From: Rhodohalobacter mucosus
GTDB taxonomy: Bacteria > Bacteroidota > Rhodothermia > Balneolales > Balneolaceae
Assembly: GCF_003150675.1 (NCBI RefSeq)
Contig: NZ_QGGB01000002.1
Coordinates: 62,001 to 126,000, forward strand
Length of the DNA stretch: 64,000 nt
Direction: 5' to 3'
The notes below the pieces were generated by a model. That model did no database searches and was not told where the DNA came from. It worked only from the letters and a program-made list of their open reading frames with translations. Made by a program: the position numbers and the translations under genes. This document shows positions 1-7,835 of the stretch, one piece after another. Positions within the stretch are counted from its first letter, which is position 1, and each line of letters starts with the position of its first letter.

Positions 1-1547
1 ACATGATTGAGCTCACTTTCATTTTCAAAATTATCCACAAACAAGAGTTGCTGGCCTTCGTTCAGCGAAGGACGCTGATACACAAAGTCTTCTTTCAGCA
101 TCTCCGTATAGTAGTAGCTGTATCCTCCCTGAAAATGTAAAAACGAGTTGTTGAACCCCGTGTTTCGGTAATTTGAAATGTTGAACGACCGGTTACCCCA
201 GGTGTTTTTAGTGAGAAACTCGCTCAGATCAAAGCGATTTCCCGGACTGTTGAACCCGGTTCTAACCAGACGCTCCGTTTGCTGTGAAGTACGGTCTCCG
301 CCTGCATATCCGCTTAAAGCCCAGCGGCTGCCTTCAGAATTTTCAATAAATACCTTCCCGTGGAAATCAAAAAACTGTGCCGAAGAATCAAGGGGACGAC
401 TGATTCTATCTTCCAGTCTGTCAATATCGTCCGACAAAGAGGAAGGGCGGTCTGTATCAAGGCCCCACGCTATCATGTCGTCAAGTCCAAAGATATTCAC
501 CTGATCAATAATAGAGTGTCGCGCAGCAATCATAAAGCTTGATTGCCCCCTTCGGATCGGCCCTTCCAAACTCCCTTTTACTACCGTACTGCTTAATCCA
601 AGGCCTCCACCGTAAGAGTGAAGCGAACCTGACTTTGTAACCAGCGATAACACACCTCCGGGCGGTGCATGGTATTTGGCAGGTGCAACATCATAATAAA
701 AGTTACCCGTGCGGATGATGTCGGAGTTGAAGCTGTCTATCAAACCAAAGAGATGAGATCGGTTGTAGATTACCGAACCGTCAAGCAGCACATTCAGCGC
801 GTCCGAATTACTGCCCCTGATATGCGCCCCATCGGAGAGAGATGTACCGCTGTTCACGGACGGGAGAACCGACAGCATTCTAACCGCATTCGCCTCTCCC
901 GCAGCACTGAATGAACCCGCTTCAAGCATCCCTCTGTAGACGGATCCGTCACTCTTGCCGCTTCCGGAACCCGTTACAACTATTTCAGAGATTTCGTAGG
1001 CTGAAGGCGAAAGACGGATGTGAATTTGCCCGGTGCTGTCAATTGAATTACGATTCATATTCAGCTCATACGAATCGTATCCGATATACGAAACGCGGAC
1101 TGTAAACTCTTCTTCCCCTTCAGGAACAGGAATGCGGTATCTGCCGTGCTGATCCGACTGAGTTATGCTCTGCGTTCCTGAATTTGAAATCAGGGCAACC
1201 GTAGCGAAAGGAAGCTGTTCACCCGACAGTTTATCGATAATTTCGCCTGATATTGCTGAAACCGATACAGGGTTGCGTTGTGATGCATAAATAATAACCT
1301 GTTTTCGGCTGGAGTCTATTTTAGCGCTCAGATCCCACTTCTCAAGCTCATCCAAAAGTTCAGACTGCCAATTCTCGGAATATGTGAGGTACCCGGTCTT
1401 ATTGGCAACCAATGCATCTTTATATAAAAACCGGTATCCCGTTTGCTGTTCAAGGTGTTGTAAAATCTCATGAAGCGGATCATTTCCGCTGTCAGGTGCT
1501 TGCGAGCCACCCATAAATAGCATTATGAAGCCTAAAATATACGCCAT
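1..1547 (-). CDS. TonB-dependent outer-membrane receptor with STN domain (partial)
   Basis: Reverse-strand frame beginning ATG at 1547 and staying open to the window edge, so only about 515 N-terminal residues are visible. In order: a short signal-like segment (1-16), an STN (secretin/TonB short N-terminal) domain at about 25-88, a carboxypeptidase-regulatory-like beta sandwich at about 97-180, a TonB-box-like stretch EISEIVVTG (185-193), then the plug (AHIRGSNSDALNVLLDG, about 241-257) and the first barrel strands. An STN domain is typical of transducers that pass ligand occupancy to a FecR anti-sigma factor, and a fecR gene ends 12 nt upstream, so this is very probably the signal-receiving transporter of the operon. 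The ligand cannot be told from sequence; iron chelates or glycans are the usual ones. Confidence 0.88.
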   Translation of the reverse strand, partial: MAYILGFIMLFMGGSQAPDSGNDPLHEILQHLEQQTGYRFLYKDALVANKTGYLTYSENWQSELLDELEKWDLSAKIDSSRKQVIIYASQRNPVSVSAISGEIIDKLSGEQLPFATVALISNSGTQSITQSDQHGRYRIPVPEGEEEFTVRVSYIGYDSYELNMNRNSIDSTGQIHIRLSPSAYEISEIVVTGSGSGKSDGSVYRGMLEAGSFSAAGEANAVRMLSVLPSVNSGTSLSDGAHIRGSNSDALNVLLDGSVIYNRSHLFGLIDSFNSDIIRTGNFYYDVAPAKYHAPPGGVLSLVTKSGSLHSYGGGLGLSSTVVKGSLEGPIRRGQSSFMIAARHSIIDQVNIFGLDDMIAWGLDTDRPSSLSDDIDRLEDRISRPLDSSAQFFDFHGKVFIENSEGSRWALSGYAGGDRTSQQTERLVRTGFNSPGNRFDLSEFLTKNTWGNRSFNISNYRNTGFNNSFLHFQGGYSYYYTEMLKEDFVYQRPSLNEGQQLLFVDNFENESELNH

Positions 1548-1559
1548 TTCGATTGCTGA

Positions 1560-2528
1560 TTATGGATTTGCCCTGAAACGATATCTGTTTTCCGAGATAC
1601 GTTCGAATTCTCCCCCAAGGGTAAGCTCCAGATCATCCAGCACCTGGTTGAGATCATCCAGCTGAATTGAACCACTGAGGCTTTCAGATGCTGCAGTGTC
1701 CGGTATCACGAGCTCAACATCATAATGGTGGCTCAGCTCCTCGGCTATGTCGCTCAATGTTCGTTCATCAAGATTAATCACGTTGTTTATCCAGCCTGTG
1801 AATGTTTCGGGGTTGCCTGATATAGGTGTCGCAGGCCCGCCGGGTTCTAAAACAGAGTATTCACCGGGATCGAGTGTAACCGATTCGCCGGTCCCGGAAT
1901 CTGAAAACCGAACACGCCCCTCTTCCAGAAATACCCTTACATCACTGCTCCAGGTACTTACCGTAAACCTTGTTCCCAGCACATCTACCCTTCCTTCTTC
2001 AGCTACTACCGAAAATGTTCTGCTTGCATCACTTGTAACGTCAAAATAAGCTTCTCCGTCAATTCGATAAGTAACCTGTGCATCCGTTGATTCCTCGGTT
2101 TTTAATCTTGAATGCGGCCGCAGGGTAACCACAGATCCATCATCCAGAACCACGCGGGTTTGGTTCGCACCGCTTGTTGCAAGAAACTCCGGTTCAGAAT
2201 CGGGAAGCGAGAGATAGAGCAGCGATATGAGCAGTGCAACGAGAAATGCGGCGGCTATTTTCAGATACGGACTGCGAATTGTAAAAAGAGTTGCCGTTGT
2301 GCCGGATTGCTTTGTATCGGTTTCGATCTGATTTTCTATCGAATCCCACAAATCTGAATCAGCTTTGGCTTCGTGTCGCAGCTGTATTGTACTCTTGTAT
2401 GTTTCCAGTGCATTAAACAACGAAACCTGGTCAGAGCTTACCGGCTCTCCAGACTCAATCAGCCGGTTTAATGAACGTGCCAGGCTAATGTCTTCAGGTT
2501 CAGGTTGATATGTGTCGTTGTTTGCCAT
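1560..2528 (-). CDS. FecR-family anti-sigma factor
   Basis: 322 aa. A cytoplasmic N-terminal part (1-88) would hold the sigma factor; one membrane helix follows (about 89-109), then a periplasmic FecR domain (about 122-215, with DDGSVVTLRPHSRL and GEAYFDVTSD) and a C-terminal STN-like module (about 250-318, ILDE-type segment INLDERTLSDIAEEL). This is the standard layout of Bacteroidota FecR proteins that couple a TonB receptor to an ECF sigma factor. It sits between a lipoprotein gene (70 nt upstream) and the TonB receptor (12 nt downstream), all on the same strand. Cognate sigma factor is inferred to be the one at 3574-4149. Confidence 0.9.
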   Translation of the reverse strand: MANNDTYQPEPEDISLARSLNRLIESGEPVSSDQVSLFNALETYKSTIQLRHEAKADSDLWDSIENQIETDTKQSGTTATLFTIRSPYLKIAAAFLVALLISLLYLSLPDSEPEFLATSGANQTRVVLDDGSVVTLRPHSRLKTEESTDAQVTYRIDGEAYFDVTSDASRTFSVVAEEGRVDVLGTRFTVSTWSSDVRVFLEEGRVRFSDSGTGESVTLDPGEYSVLEPGGPATPISGNPETFTGWINNVINLDERTLSDIAEELSHHYDVELVIPDTAASESLSGSIQLDDLNQVLDDLELTLGGEFERISENRYRFRANP

Positions 2529-2597
2529 GTGTCTGGAAATTTAAGAAGGACAGTTCACCGTCAGATGAACTGTCCACTCTGTGTTCTCTCTGGGGTT

Positions 2598-3503
2598 TTA
2601 TTGATTTACTTCACCACTTCGGAGACCCAGCCGCAGAACTTTTTGGATTCTGTCGAATCGGAGAAGCGCTGTTCCGTCGCCTGTCATCTCGATGGTGCCT
2701 GAAATGGTTTTCTCCCTGCTCTGACCGTTTGAGGATCCCTGCAGCTCAACCGTATAGGTTATCAGTCCTGTAACTCCCTCTTCGAGTGTTCCATTGGTCT
2801 GAACAACTTCCTTGTCGAGCTGAACATCGATCAGATTGAGGCGTACCTTATACGAACGTTCTGCCGTTCCATCGGCCTCCCGAAGCTGCACGGTCATCTC
2901 ACCTTCGCCGTCATGGCTTCCATCCATGCTCAGTATAGGGCTCTCAGAGTAGAGTCCGCTTGTAAAAAGTGTATCAACACGGCTGAAACTAGAGCTTTTA
3001 CGTGCAGATTCTACCGATCCGCTTTTCATTCCTTTAAAGTCGATTGTTTCAATCAAATCCTGATCCCTGCGCGGAAACTCCAGAAATTCACCATCTGGAT
3101 CGGTAAAGATGTACTTATTCAGTACTGAGAGGGATTTGCTTACAAAGGGTCCCTCAAATGATCTTCTGAAGGAAATGATGTGCTCTCCCGTTTCAGGGTT
3201 GTATTCGGCACTCCACTCGCTTTCACTGCTGCGGTTTACACTGTTTTCGGACAGAAGTGCGCCGCCTGTTTCACTTACCTGGCCATAACTGATGCCGTCC
3301 TGGCTTACGGTGGAAAATGCGTCGTACATTGTTGACATCAATCCGCCTCTCTCTCCCGAAAGGGATTCGCCGACAATTTCTCCTGTCAATTCTATTTCCT
3401 CTTCAGTAAGCTCCTGGTCAACAGGATTTACCGTATTACACCCTGCAAAAAGGGCAAGCGCTGCTGCTGTAGCAATAATGATATAAATGTTAGTAGTTTT
3501 CAT
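2598..3503 (-). CDS. Lipoprotein of unknown function in the sigma/FecR operon
   Basis: 301 aa. The N-terminus is a lipoprotein signal with lipobox FAGC (Cys22). The rest is hydrophilic and beta-rich with no repeat or catalytic motif that I recognise; an acidic stretch (about 28-45) follows the lipidated Cys. It lies between the ECF sigma gene and fecR, with gaps of 70 nt on each side, and runs in the same direction, so co-transcription is likely. Usual cell-surface signalling operons go straight from sigma to fecR, so this gene is an extra member; a role as surface or periplasmic partner of the receptor is only a guess from position. Confidence 0.75.
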   Translation of the reverse strand: MKTTNIYIIIATAAALALFAGCNTVNPVDQELTEEEIELTGEIVGESLSGERGGLMSTMYDAFSTVSQDGISYGQVSETGGALLSENSVNRSSESEWSAEYNPETGEHIISFRRSFEGPFVSKSLSVLNKYIFTDPDGEFLEFPRRDQDLIETIDFKGMKSGSVESARKSSSFSRVDTLFTSGLYSESPILSMDGSHDGEGEMTVQLREADGTAERSYKVRLNLIDVQLDKEVVQTNGTLEEGVTGLITYTVELQGSSNGQSREKTISGTIEMTGDGTALLRFDRIQKVLRLGLRSGEVNQ

Positions 3504-3573
3504 TGTTCTTCTCTTTTGTTATTGGTTGGTTGTACGGCTTATACACAAGAAGCCGGCTTACCCCCTAACGATT

Positions 3574-4149
3574 TCACGAAAAATTTTTTAAAGCCTTCCT
3601 GAGGTCCTTTAAAGCAAGTGCCATATGGTTTTCAACCGTCTTTACGGAAACCTCCATTGCCTCGGCTGTTTCCTTGTGTGTAAATCCCTGGAGATAACAG
3701 AATTCAAAAACGCTTCGCCTTCTCTCAGGCATTTCGGACAGCACAGTATGCATTTGTCGAATGGCTTCACTTTGAATCGCCTTTTCTTCGGGATTTACGC
3801 CTTCGGACGGCAGTTCATAAGCATATTCGGGCTCTGTATCCTTGCGATCCCTGAAATGGTTAAGCATCCGGTTGTATGCGGTGGTAAAAAGATAGGATCT
3901 CAATGATTTTTTAGGGTCAATCTGTTTTCTTTTTTCCCAAATTATTAAAAAAGCCTGCTGGATCAGGTCTTCAGCAGTACCGCGATCCAGACCCTTAGAT
4001 AGCAGAAACGAGAATAGCGCAGACTGATTTTTGTCGTAGAACTCTTTAAACGCCTTCTTATCACCTGTGCGTATACGCTCAAAGAGACGAATGGTGTCAT
4101 CATCCGGTTGAACAGACAGGGCCAGAAAGAACAGGATTTCGGTTATCAT
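3574..4149 (-). CDS. ECF RNA polymerase sigma factor (FecI-like)
   Basis: 191 aa. Region 2 is visible (GDKKAFKEFYDKNQSALFSFL, then TAEDLIQQAFLIIWEKRK and SLRSYLFTTAYNRMLNHFR) and region 4 near the C-terminus (MPERRRSVFEFCYLQGFTH, ETAEAMEVSVKTVENHM), giving a helix-turn-helix for the -35 element. This is the FecI-like group common in Bacteroidota. It is the first gene of a four-gene minus-strand unit with a lipoprotein, fecR and TonB receptor, so it likely drives that operon and others when FecR releases it. The first 12 residues (MITEILFFLALS) are hydrophobic and unusual for a sigma factor; I found no better ATG downstream, so the real start may be a rarer codon. Confidence 0.88.
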   Translation of the reverse strand: MITEILFFLALSVQPDDDTIRLFERIRTGDKKAFKEFYDKNQSALFSFLLSKGLDRGTAEDLIQQAFLIIWEKRKQIDPKKSLRSYLFTTAYNRMLNHFRDRKDTEPEYAYELPSEGVNPEEKAIQSEAIRQMHTVLSEMPERRRSVFEFCYLQGFTHKETAEAMEVSVKTVENHMALALKDLRKALKNFS

Positions 4150-4283
4150 ACCGTAATGAACCAGGTTGGAAGGGAGGGTACGCTCAAAGTAAGGAAAGTG
4201 CCATATTTTTAAAAAGACCCTGTCATATTCAAGGTTTGAGCAGGCTTATACCCGGAGAATAACCGATTCGGATATTCCTCTTG

Positions 4284-5318
4284 TCAATCCAGGACAACAG
4301 CCGGTTCAAGCGGCTTAACAACCACTTCGTCATCAGGCTCAAAAAGGATTCTGTTATCCGTATGTACGATATACCGCTCGCCTGAACACTCCACGTAGTA
4401 TGTTATGTCGTGGCCTTTGAATTCTCTACCCACAATAACACCTTTGCTGCAGCCCTCAGCGGCACCGTTGGGTTTCTCGATAGTAAGGTGCTCCGGCCTG
4501 ATAGAACAAACAACGGGCCCGTTTGCCCTGCAGTTCAGACGCAGGGACCCCAGTTTGGTATCAATCATGTCTGAGTTTTCAACATCGGCTTCAAAAAGAT
4601 TGGTACGGCCCAGAAACTGTGCCACAAACTTTGTTTTGGGTTTGTAATAAACCTCTTCAGGCGTGCCGATCTGCTCAATTTTTCCATCATTCATAACGGC
4701 AATGCGGTCGGCAAAGGAGAGAGCCTCCTCCTGGTCGTGGGTAACCAGTATCGCGCTCATTCCGGCTCTTTTAAGTATGGAGCGTACTTCCTTTCGCGTG
4801 GTATCCCTGAGCATTGCATCCAGGTTTGAAAAAGGTTCATCAAGTAAAACCAGCTTGGGTTCAGGTGCGATAGCGCGTGCCAGTGCTACCCGCTGCTGCT
4901 GGCCGCCTGACAGTTCTGCGGGATTCCTGTCTTTATAATCCCCCATACCGGTTCTGCAGAGTACTTCTTCCGCAAAGACTCTTCTCTTGAATTTTGGCAG
5001 GTCTGTTAAGCCGAATGCAACATTATCAAGTGCCGACATATGCGGAAACAGGGCATAATCCTGAAAAACAAAGCCTATACCTCGTTTTTGTGGTGCAACC
5101 TGTGTGTTTTCTGACGACAACGTTATTCCATCCAGTTTTACCTCACCCCTGTCAAGCCTTTCAAAACCTGAAATCATCCTCAGTGTTGTGGTTTTACCGC
5201 ATCCGCTCGGACCTAACAGAGCAAATATTTCATTCTCATGTACGGAAAAAGAGACTCCTTTTACAACAGGCACACCCTTTTCAAATGATTTCTCAATATT
5301 TCGGACTTCAAGCAGCAT
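4284..5318 (-). CDS. ABC transporter ATP-binding protein, FbpC/iron(III)-type with TOBE domain
   Basis: 344 aa. Complete ATPase: Walker A GPSGCGKTT (36-44), Q-loop at Gln86, signature LSGGQQQR (136-143), Walker B LVLLDE (156-161), H-loop His194. The C-terminal about 75 residues form a TOBE-like regulatory domain (SIRPEHLTI). Sequence style matches importers of ferric iron, polyamine or sulfate; FbpC-like is the closest. No permease or binding protein gene lies next to it in this window: upstream is a divergent SPOR lipoprotein, downstream the sigma operon. It must therefore pair with membrane subunits encoded elsewhere. Substrate is not certain. Confidence 0.85.
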   Translation of the reverse strand: MLLEVRNIEKSFEKGVPVVKGVSFSVHENEIFALLGPSGCGKTTTLRMISGFERLDRGEVKLDGITLSSENTQVAPQKRGIGFVFQDYALFPHMSALDNVAFGLTDLPKFKRRVFAEEVLCRTGMGDYKDRNPAELSGGQQQRVALARAIAPEPKLVLLDEPFSNLDAMLRDTTRKEVRSILKRAGMSAILVTHDQEEALSFADRIAVMNDGKIEQIGTPEEVYYKPKTKFVAQFLGRTNLFEADVENSDMIDTKLGSLRLNCRANGPVVCSIRPEHLTIEKPNGAAEGCSKGVIVGREFKGHDITYYVECSGERYIVHTDNRILFEPDDEVVVKPLEPAVVLD

Positions 5319-5504
5319 GGATGGAGGGTAATTCTATAAAATCAACCTTATTTATATTCAGTCTATTTAAATTAAGTAATTTTTATGATCCTATAAAGAG
5401 ATCAGTCAGTTATCTTTACAAGATGTTGTTAAATAAGTTGGAAACAATTATGTTTTTAAGATCATAATCATCTGCAAGGCACCCGTCAATTAAATTAAAA
5501 TACA

Positions 5505-5990
5505 ATGAAAACTGCGTTAGCGTATGTTTTAACCGCCACTTTTGCCATTCTCAGCCTGTATGGCTGCGGACCCAGTGATGAAGAGCTTCGTGAACAGGAA
5601 AGAGCCAGACAGCAGGCTGTACAAGACTCCCTGCAATTGGTATATCAGGCTCAAATGGAGGAGATGAGACAGGACAGCATTGAGCAGGCACGGCAGGACA
5701 GCATTGCTGAAGCCGAAGCCAGGCCGAGGTTCGAACACTCCGAAACAGGCACCTTTGCCGTACAGGTACAGTCCTGGAGATCCAGGGATAAAGCAGAATC
5801 ACAGGTCGCTTTATGGCGTGAACGAGGGTTTGAAAATGCGTTTGTCACCGAATACGGCGATCCCGACACAGGGAATGTTTGGTATCGCGTGCGCCTGGGA
5901 CGATTTGAAACCGAAGAGATGGCTGAAAATGTACGCACTGTAATCAGGGAAGAGCATCAGGCCGACTCATGGATCTCACGCGTAGGCTGA
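5505..5990 (+). CDS. SPOR-domain lipoprotein
   Basis: 161 aa. Lipoprotein signal with lipobox LYGC (Cys21), then a charged helical stretch rich in Glu, Gln and Arg (about 23-75, likely coiled coil, with two EEMRQDSIEQARQDSI-type repeats), then a SPOR domain (about 83-161, TFAVQVQSWRSRDKAE and WYRVRLGRF). SPOR domains bind septal peptidoglycan stripped of stem peptides, so the protein probably sits in the outer membrane and contacts denuded glycan at division sites. It stands alone between a divergent ATPase gene and a convergent barrel gene, and is followed by a strong bidirectional terminator. Confidence 0.85.
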   Translation: MKTALAYVLTATFAILSLYGCGPSDEELREQERARQQAVQDSLQLVYQAQMEEMRQDSIEQARQDSIAEAEARPRFEHSETGTFAVQVQSWRSRDKAESQVALWRERGFENAFVTEYGDPDTGNVWYRVRLGRFETEEMAENVRTVIREEHQADSWISRVG

Positions 5991-6040
5991 GATGTTCAGC
6001 AGAGTCGTGCTAATCCAATCACAATATTGCCAGAAAGTAA

Positions 6041-6072
6041 AAAGAGCTCCATTGATGGAGCTCTTTTTTTTG
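6041..6072. terminator. Bidirectional Rho-independent terminator
   Basis: Perfect 10-bp stem AAAGAGCTCC / GGAGCTCTTT (6041-6050 with 6057-6066), 6-nt loop, followed by a run of T on the plus strand and preceded by A residues that give T on the minus strand. It lies between the convergent SPOR gene and barrel gene and can serve both. Confidence 0.9.
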
Positions 6073-6083
6073 GGTTGATGTTA

Positions 6084-6629
6084 TTAGAACCTGAGATTGA
6101 TGCCAAAGGCAACCCTGCCCACATTGTCATAATTTACGTCCTCAGCACCGCTCAGGTTTGATATCCGGTATTCGATAAATGGATTAATAAGAGGGAGAAG
6201 AGTGAGCTCAAGTCCCCCAAAACCATTTACGTAAAAATTGCTCTCGTCAAAACTGGAAGCTGCATTATCGGTGTCAAAATCAAACTGCTCTGAGCCAATC
6301 CCAAGCCCTACATAGGGCTTCAGCATTGCAATATTTACACCTGCCGTTACGGCTGTTCCGTAGTCATAAGCCTGGATATCACCGGAAAATGTCTGATTAT
6401 CCGCTGTTATCGAACTCTCATCATTAAAAAAACTGAAATGCGCTCTCAGATTGAGATCAATAAGGGGAATAGAGTTTAAAAAACTTTTCTCCACCCGCAC
6501 TCCGAATCCATTTTCAGGGACTTCATTTCTGACTTCGTAGCTTGCCCCTAAACTCCACTGAGCCGAGGCTGTATCGGTTACCGATACCATCAAACCAAGC
6601 AGGAATATTCCGTAGAGATATTTCTTCAT
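6084..6629 (-). CDS. Small outer-membrane beta-barrel protein
   Basis: 181 aa. Cleavable signal peptide (about 1-23, ending TASA before QWS). The mature protein is made of alternating amphipathic strands (PYVGLGIGSE, FIEYRISNLSG) and ends with Phe (INLRF), the usual outer-membrane assembly signal. Length fits an eight-stranded OmpA/OmpW/PagP-like barrel in the broad outer-membrane beta-barrel family. Function is unknown. It is monocistronic, transcribed toward the shared terminator. The upstream region has an imperfect inverted repeat (6663-6686) that could bind a regulator. Confidence 0.78.
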   Translation of the reverse strand: MKKYLYGIFLLGLMVSVTDTASAQWSLGASYEVRNEVPENGFGVRVEKSFLNSIPLIDLNLRAHFSFFNDESSITADNQTFSGDIQAYDYGTAVTAGVNIAMLKPYVGLGIGSEQFDFDTDNAASSFDESNFYVNGFGGLELTLLPLINPFIEYRISNLSGAEDVNYDNVGRVAFGINLRF

Positions 6630-6897
6630 AATTCGTAACTGTTAATTTAGATTTTGAATGTACACACTGTTAATTAAACAGGTGTGCAAACAATAGTACA
6701 AAAAAAGCTTGAAAGTAACGATTTGCATTTTTTTAGGTCTGCGCAACAAAAAAATGAACTTTTTTATGTACAAATAAGATTTGCCGTAACTGCTTTCTGC
6801 TCATAAACATGCACTTTATTAGAATAGTTGTGGTTTTACATTCATTTTTACTAATATTAAATGCGCTCAAGTAGCGTCTCTCTTGATGAATAGTCAG

Positions 6898-6924
6898 GGC
6901 ATCACACCGGATACGTGTGATGCC
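6898..6924. repeat. Perfect 10-bp inverted repeat (hairpin)
   Basis: GGCATCACAC (6898-6907), 7-nt loop CGGATAC, GTGTGATGCC (6915-6924). It lies 45 nt upstream of the -33 element of the STAS operon. What follows is TTATTCC, not a proper T run, so it could be an operator, the end of a small RNA, or a weak terminator. No function can be assigned. Confidence 0.6.
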
Positions 6925-6968
6925 TTATTCCTTCCTGAAACTACTCGTCTATATTTTCGTATTCACTG

Positions 6969-6999
6969 TTTGCTCTGCCCTGTCTATCTTCTATATTTG
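6969..6999 (+). promoter_or_regulatory. Bacteroidota-type promoter of the partner-switching operon
   Basis: TTTG at 6969-6972, 19-nt spacer, TATATTTG at 6992-6999 (matches TAnnTTTG). This equals the known primary-sigma consensus of Bacteroidota. Transcription would begin near 7006, leaving a leader of about 28 nt before the STAS start codon at 7034. Confidence 0.75.
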
Positions 7000-7033
7000 A
7001 AGACTCAAACATATCATAAACAGCTACCGAGCG

Positions 7034-7387
7034 ATGAAAAACTTTAAAATAAGCCACCGTACAACATCCGGCTACGACATTCTGGAACTGGAGGGAGAAC
7101 TGGATGCTCATACAGCTTCACAACTTGAAGATGCTCTTCGCCAGCTCATTAATGAGGATAAGGCAAATATTATCGTAAACTGCAGAGAACTTGACTATAT
7201 CGCCAGTGCAGGTCTTGGAGTATTTATGGCCTATATAGAGGATGTAAGAGGTACCGGCGGCGATATTAAACTCACCAACATGAATGAGAAAGTGTACAGC
7301 GTATTTGATCTGCTGGGATTTCCAACACTGTATGATATTCTTGAAGATGAGCGCGATGCGATAGAAAAATTTTCTTCTGAGGCATAG
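7034..7387 (+). CDS. STAS-domain anti-sigma factor antagonist (SpoIIAA/RsbV-like)
   Basis: 117 aa, one STAS domain. The phosphorylatable serine is at Ser58 in DYIASAGLGVF, aligning with Ser58 of SpoIIAA. In partner switching the unphosphorylated form binds the kinase/anti-sigma protein; phosphorylation releases it. The next gene encodes such a kinase (16 nt downstream) and the third gene a SpoIIE-type phosphatase that would reset Ser58, so the three form one operon. No sigma factor gene accompanies them, so the final target is elsewhere. Confidence 0.9.
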   Translation: MKNFKISHRTTSGYDILELEGELDAHTASQLEDALRQLINEDKANIIVNCRELDYIASAGLGVFMAYIEDVRGTGGDIKLTNMNEKVYSVFDLLGFPTLYDILEDERDAIEKFSSEA

Positions 7388-7403
7388 ACATAATTCAATC
7401 ATC

Positions 7404-7835
7404 TTGAAAAAGACTGCTACATACCATATTACGGTTGGCGCCTCAACCAGAAACTTGTCTGTTGTGCGCGAATTCGTAACAGAACATACCAAAGCAGAAG
7501 GTTTTTCTGACACGGTTGTGAGTGATGTGTGTCTTGCTGTTGATGAAGCCTATACCAACATTATCAAACACGCCTATAAATTTGACCCCACCAAGAAAGT
7601 TGAGGTCGACCTGGAGTTTGACCCTGAAAAAGTTTGTGTTTGCCTTACCGATACCGGAAAAAGCTTTGACAAATCGAGCTATACTGTACCGGATATCCCA
7701 AAACAGATCAAGAATAAGAAAAGAGGAGGAATGGGGGTCTTTTTAATTCAGAAACTGATGGACCGCGTGGATTACAAAACGCGCGATAGTGAGAATGAAA
7801 TAAAAATGTACAAAAAAAGAGAAACTGAATCGTGA
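7404..7835 (+). CDS. RsbW/SpoIIAB-like serine kinase (HATPase) anti-sigma regulator
   Basis: 143 aa, GHKL ATPase fold. N-box DEAYTNIIKHAYK (47-59; Glu48, Asn52), G1 box DTGKSFD (83-89), G2 box KRGGMGVFLIQ (106-116). The frame opens with TTG at 7404 and has no ATG before residue 110, so TTG is the likely start. It would phosphorylate the STAS protein encoded just upstream and sequester a partner protein. Its stop overlaps the GTG start of the phosphatase gene by 4 nt (GTGA), showing translational coupling. Confidence 0.9.
   Translation: MKKTATYHITVGASTRNLSVVREFVTEHTKAEGFSDTVVSDVCLAVDEAYTNIIKHAYKFDPTKKVEVDLEFDPEKVCVCLTDTGKSFDKSSYTVPDIPKQIKNKKRGGMGVFLIQKLMDRVDYKTRDSENEIKMYKKRETES

Larger units (their letters stand above)
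6630..7033. other. Divergent intergenic region (404 nt) with promoter and hairpin
   Basis: A-T rich control region between the barrel gene (minus) and the STAS operon (plus). It holds an imperfect inverted repeat at 6663-6686 (CACACTGTT / AACAGGTGTG), poly-T/poly-A stretches around 6690-6760, a perfect 10-bp hairpin at 6898-6924 and the STAS-operon promoter at 6969-6999. I see no coding frame of credible quality in it. Confidence 0.6.

Noticed and set aside
1328-1510. 60-aa frame on the minus strand
   Set aside because: Out-of-frame shadow inside the STN-TonB receptor, whose reading frame runs from 1547 to the window edge.
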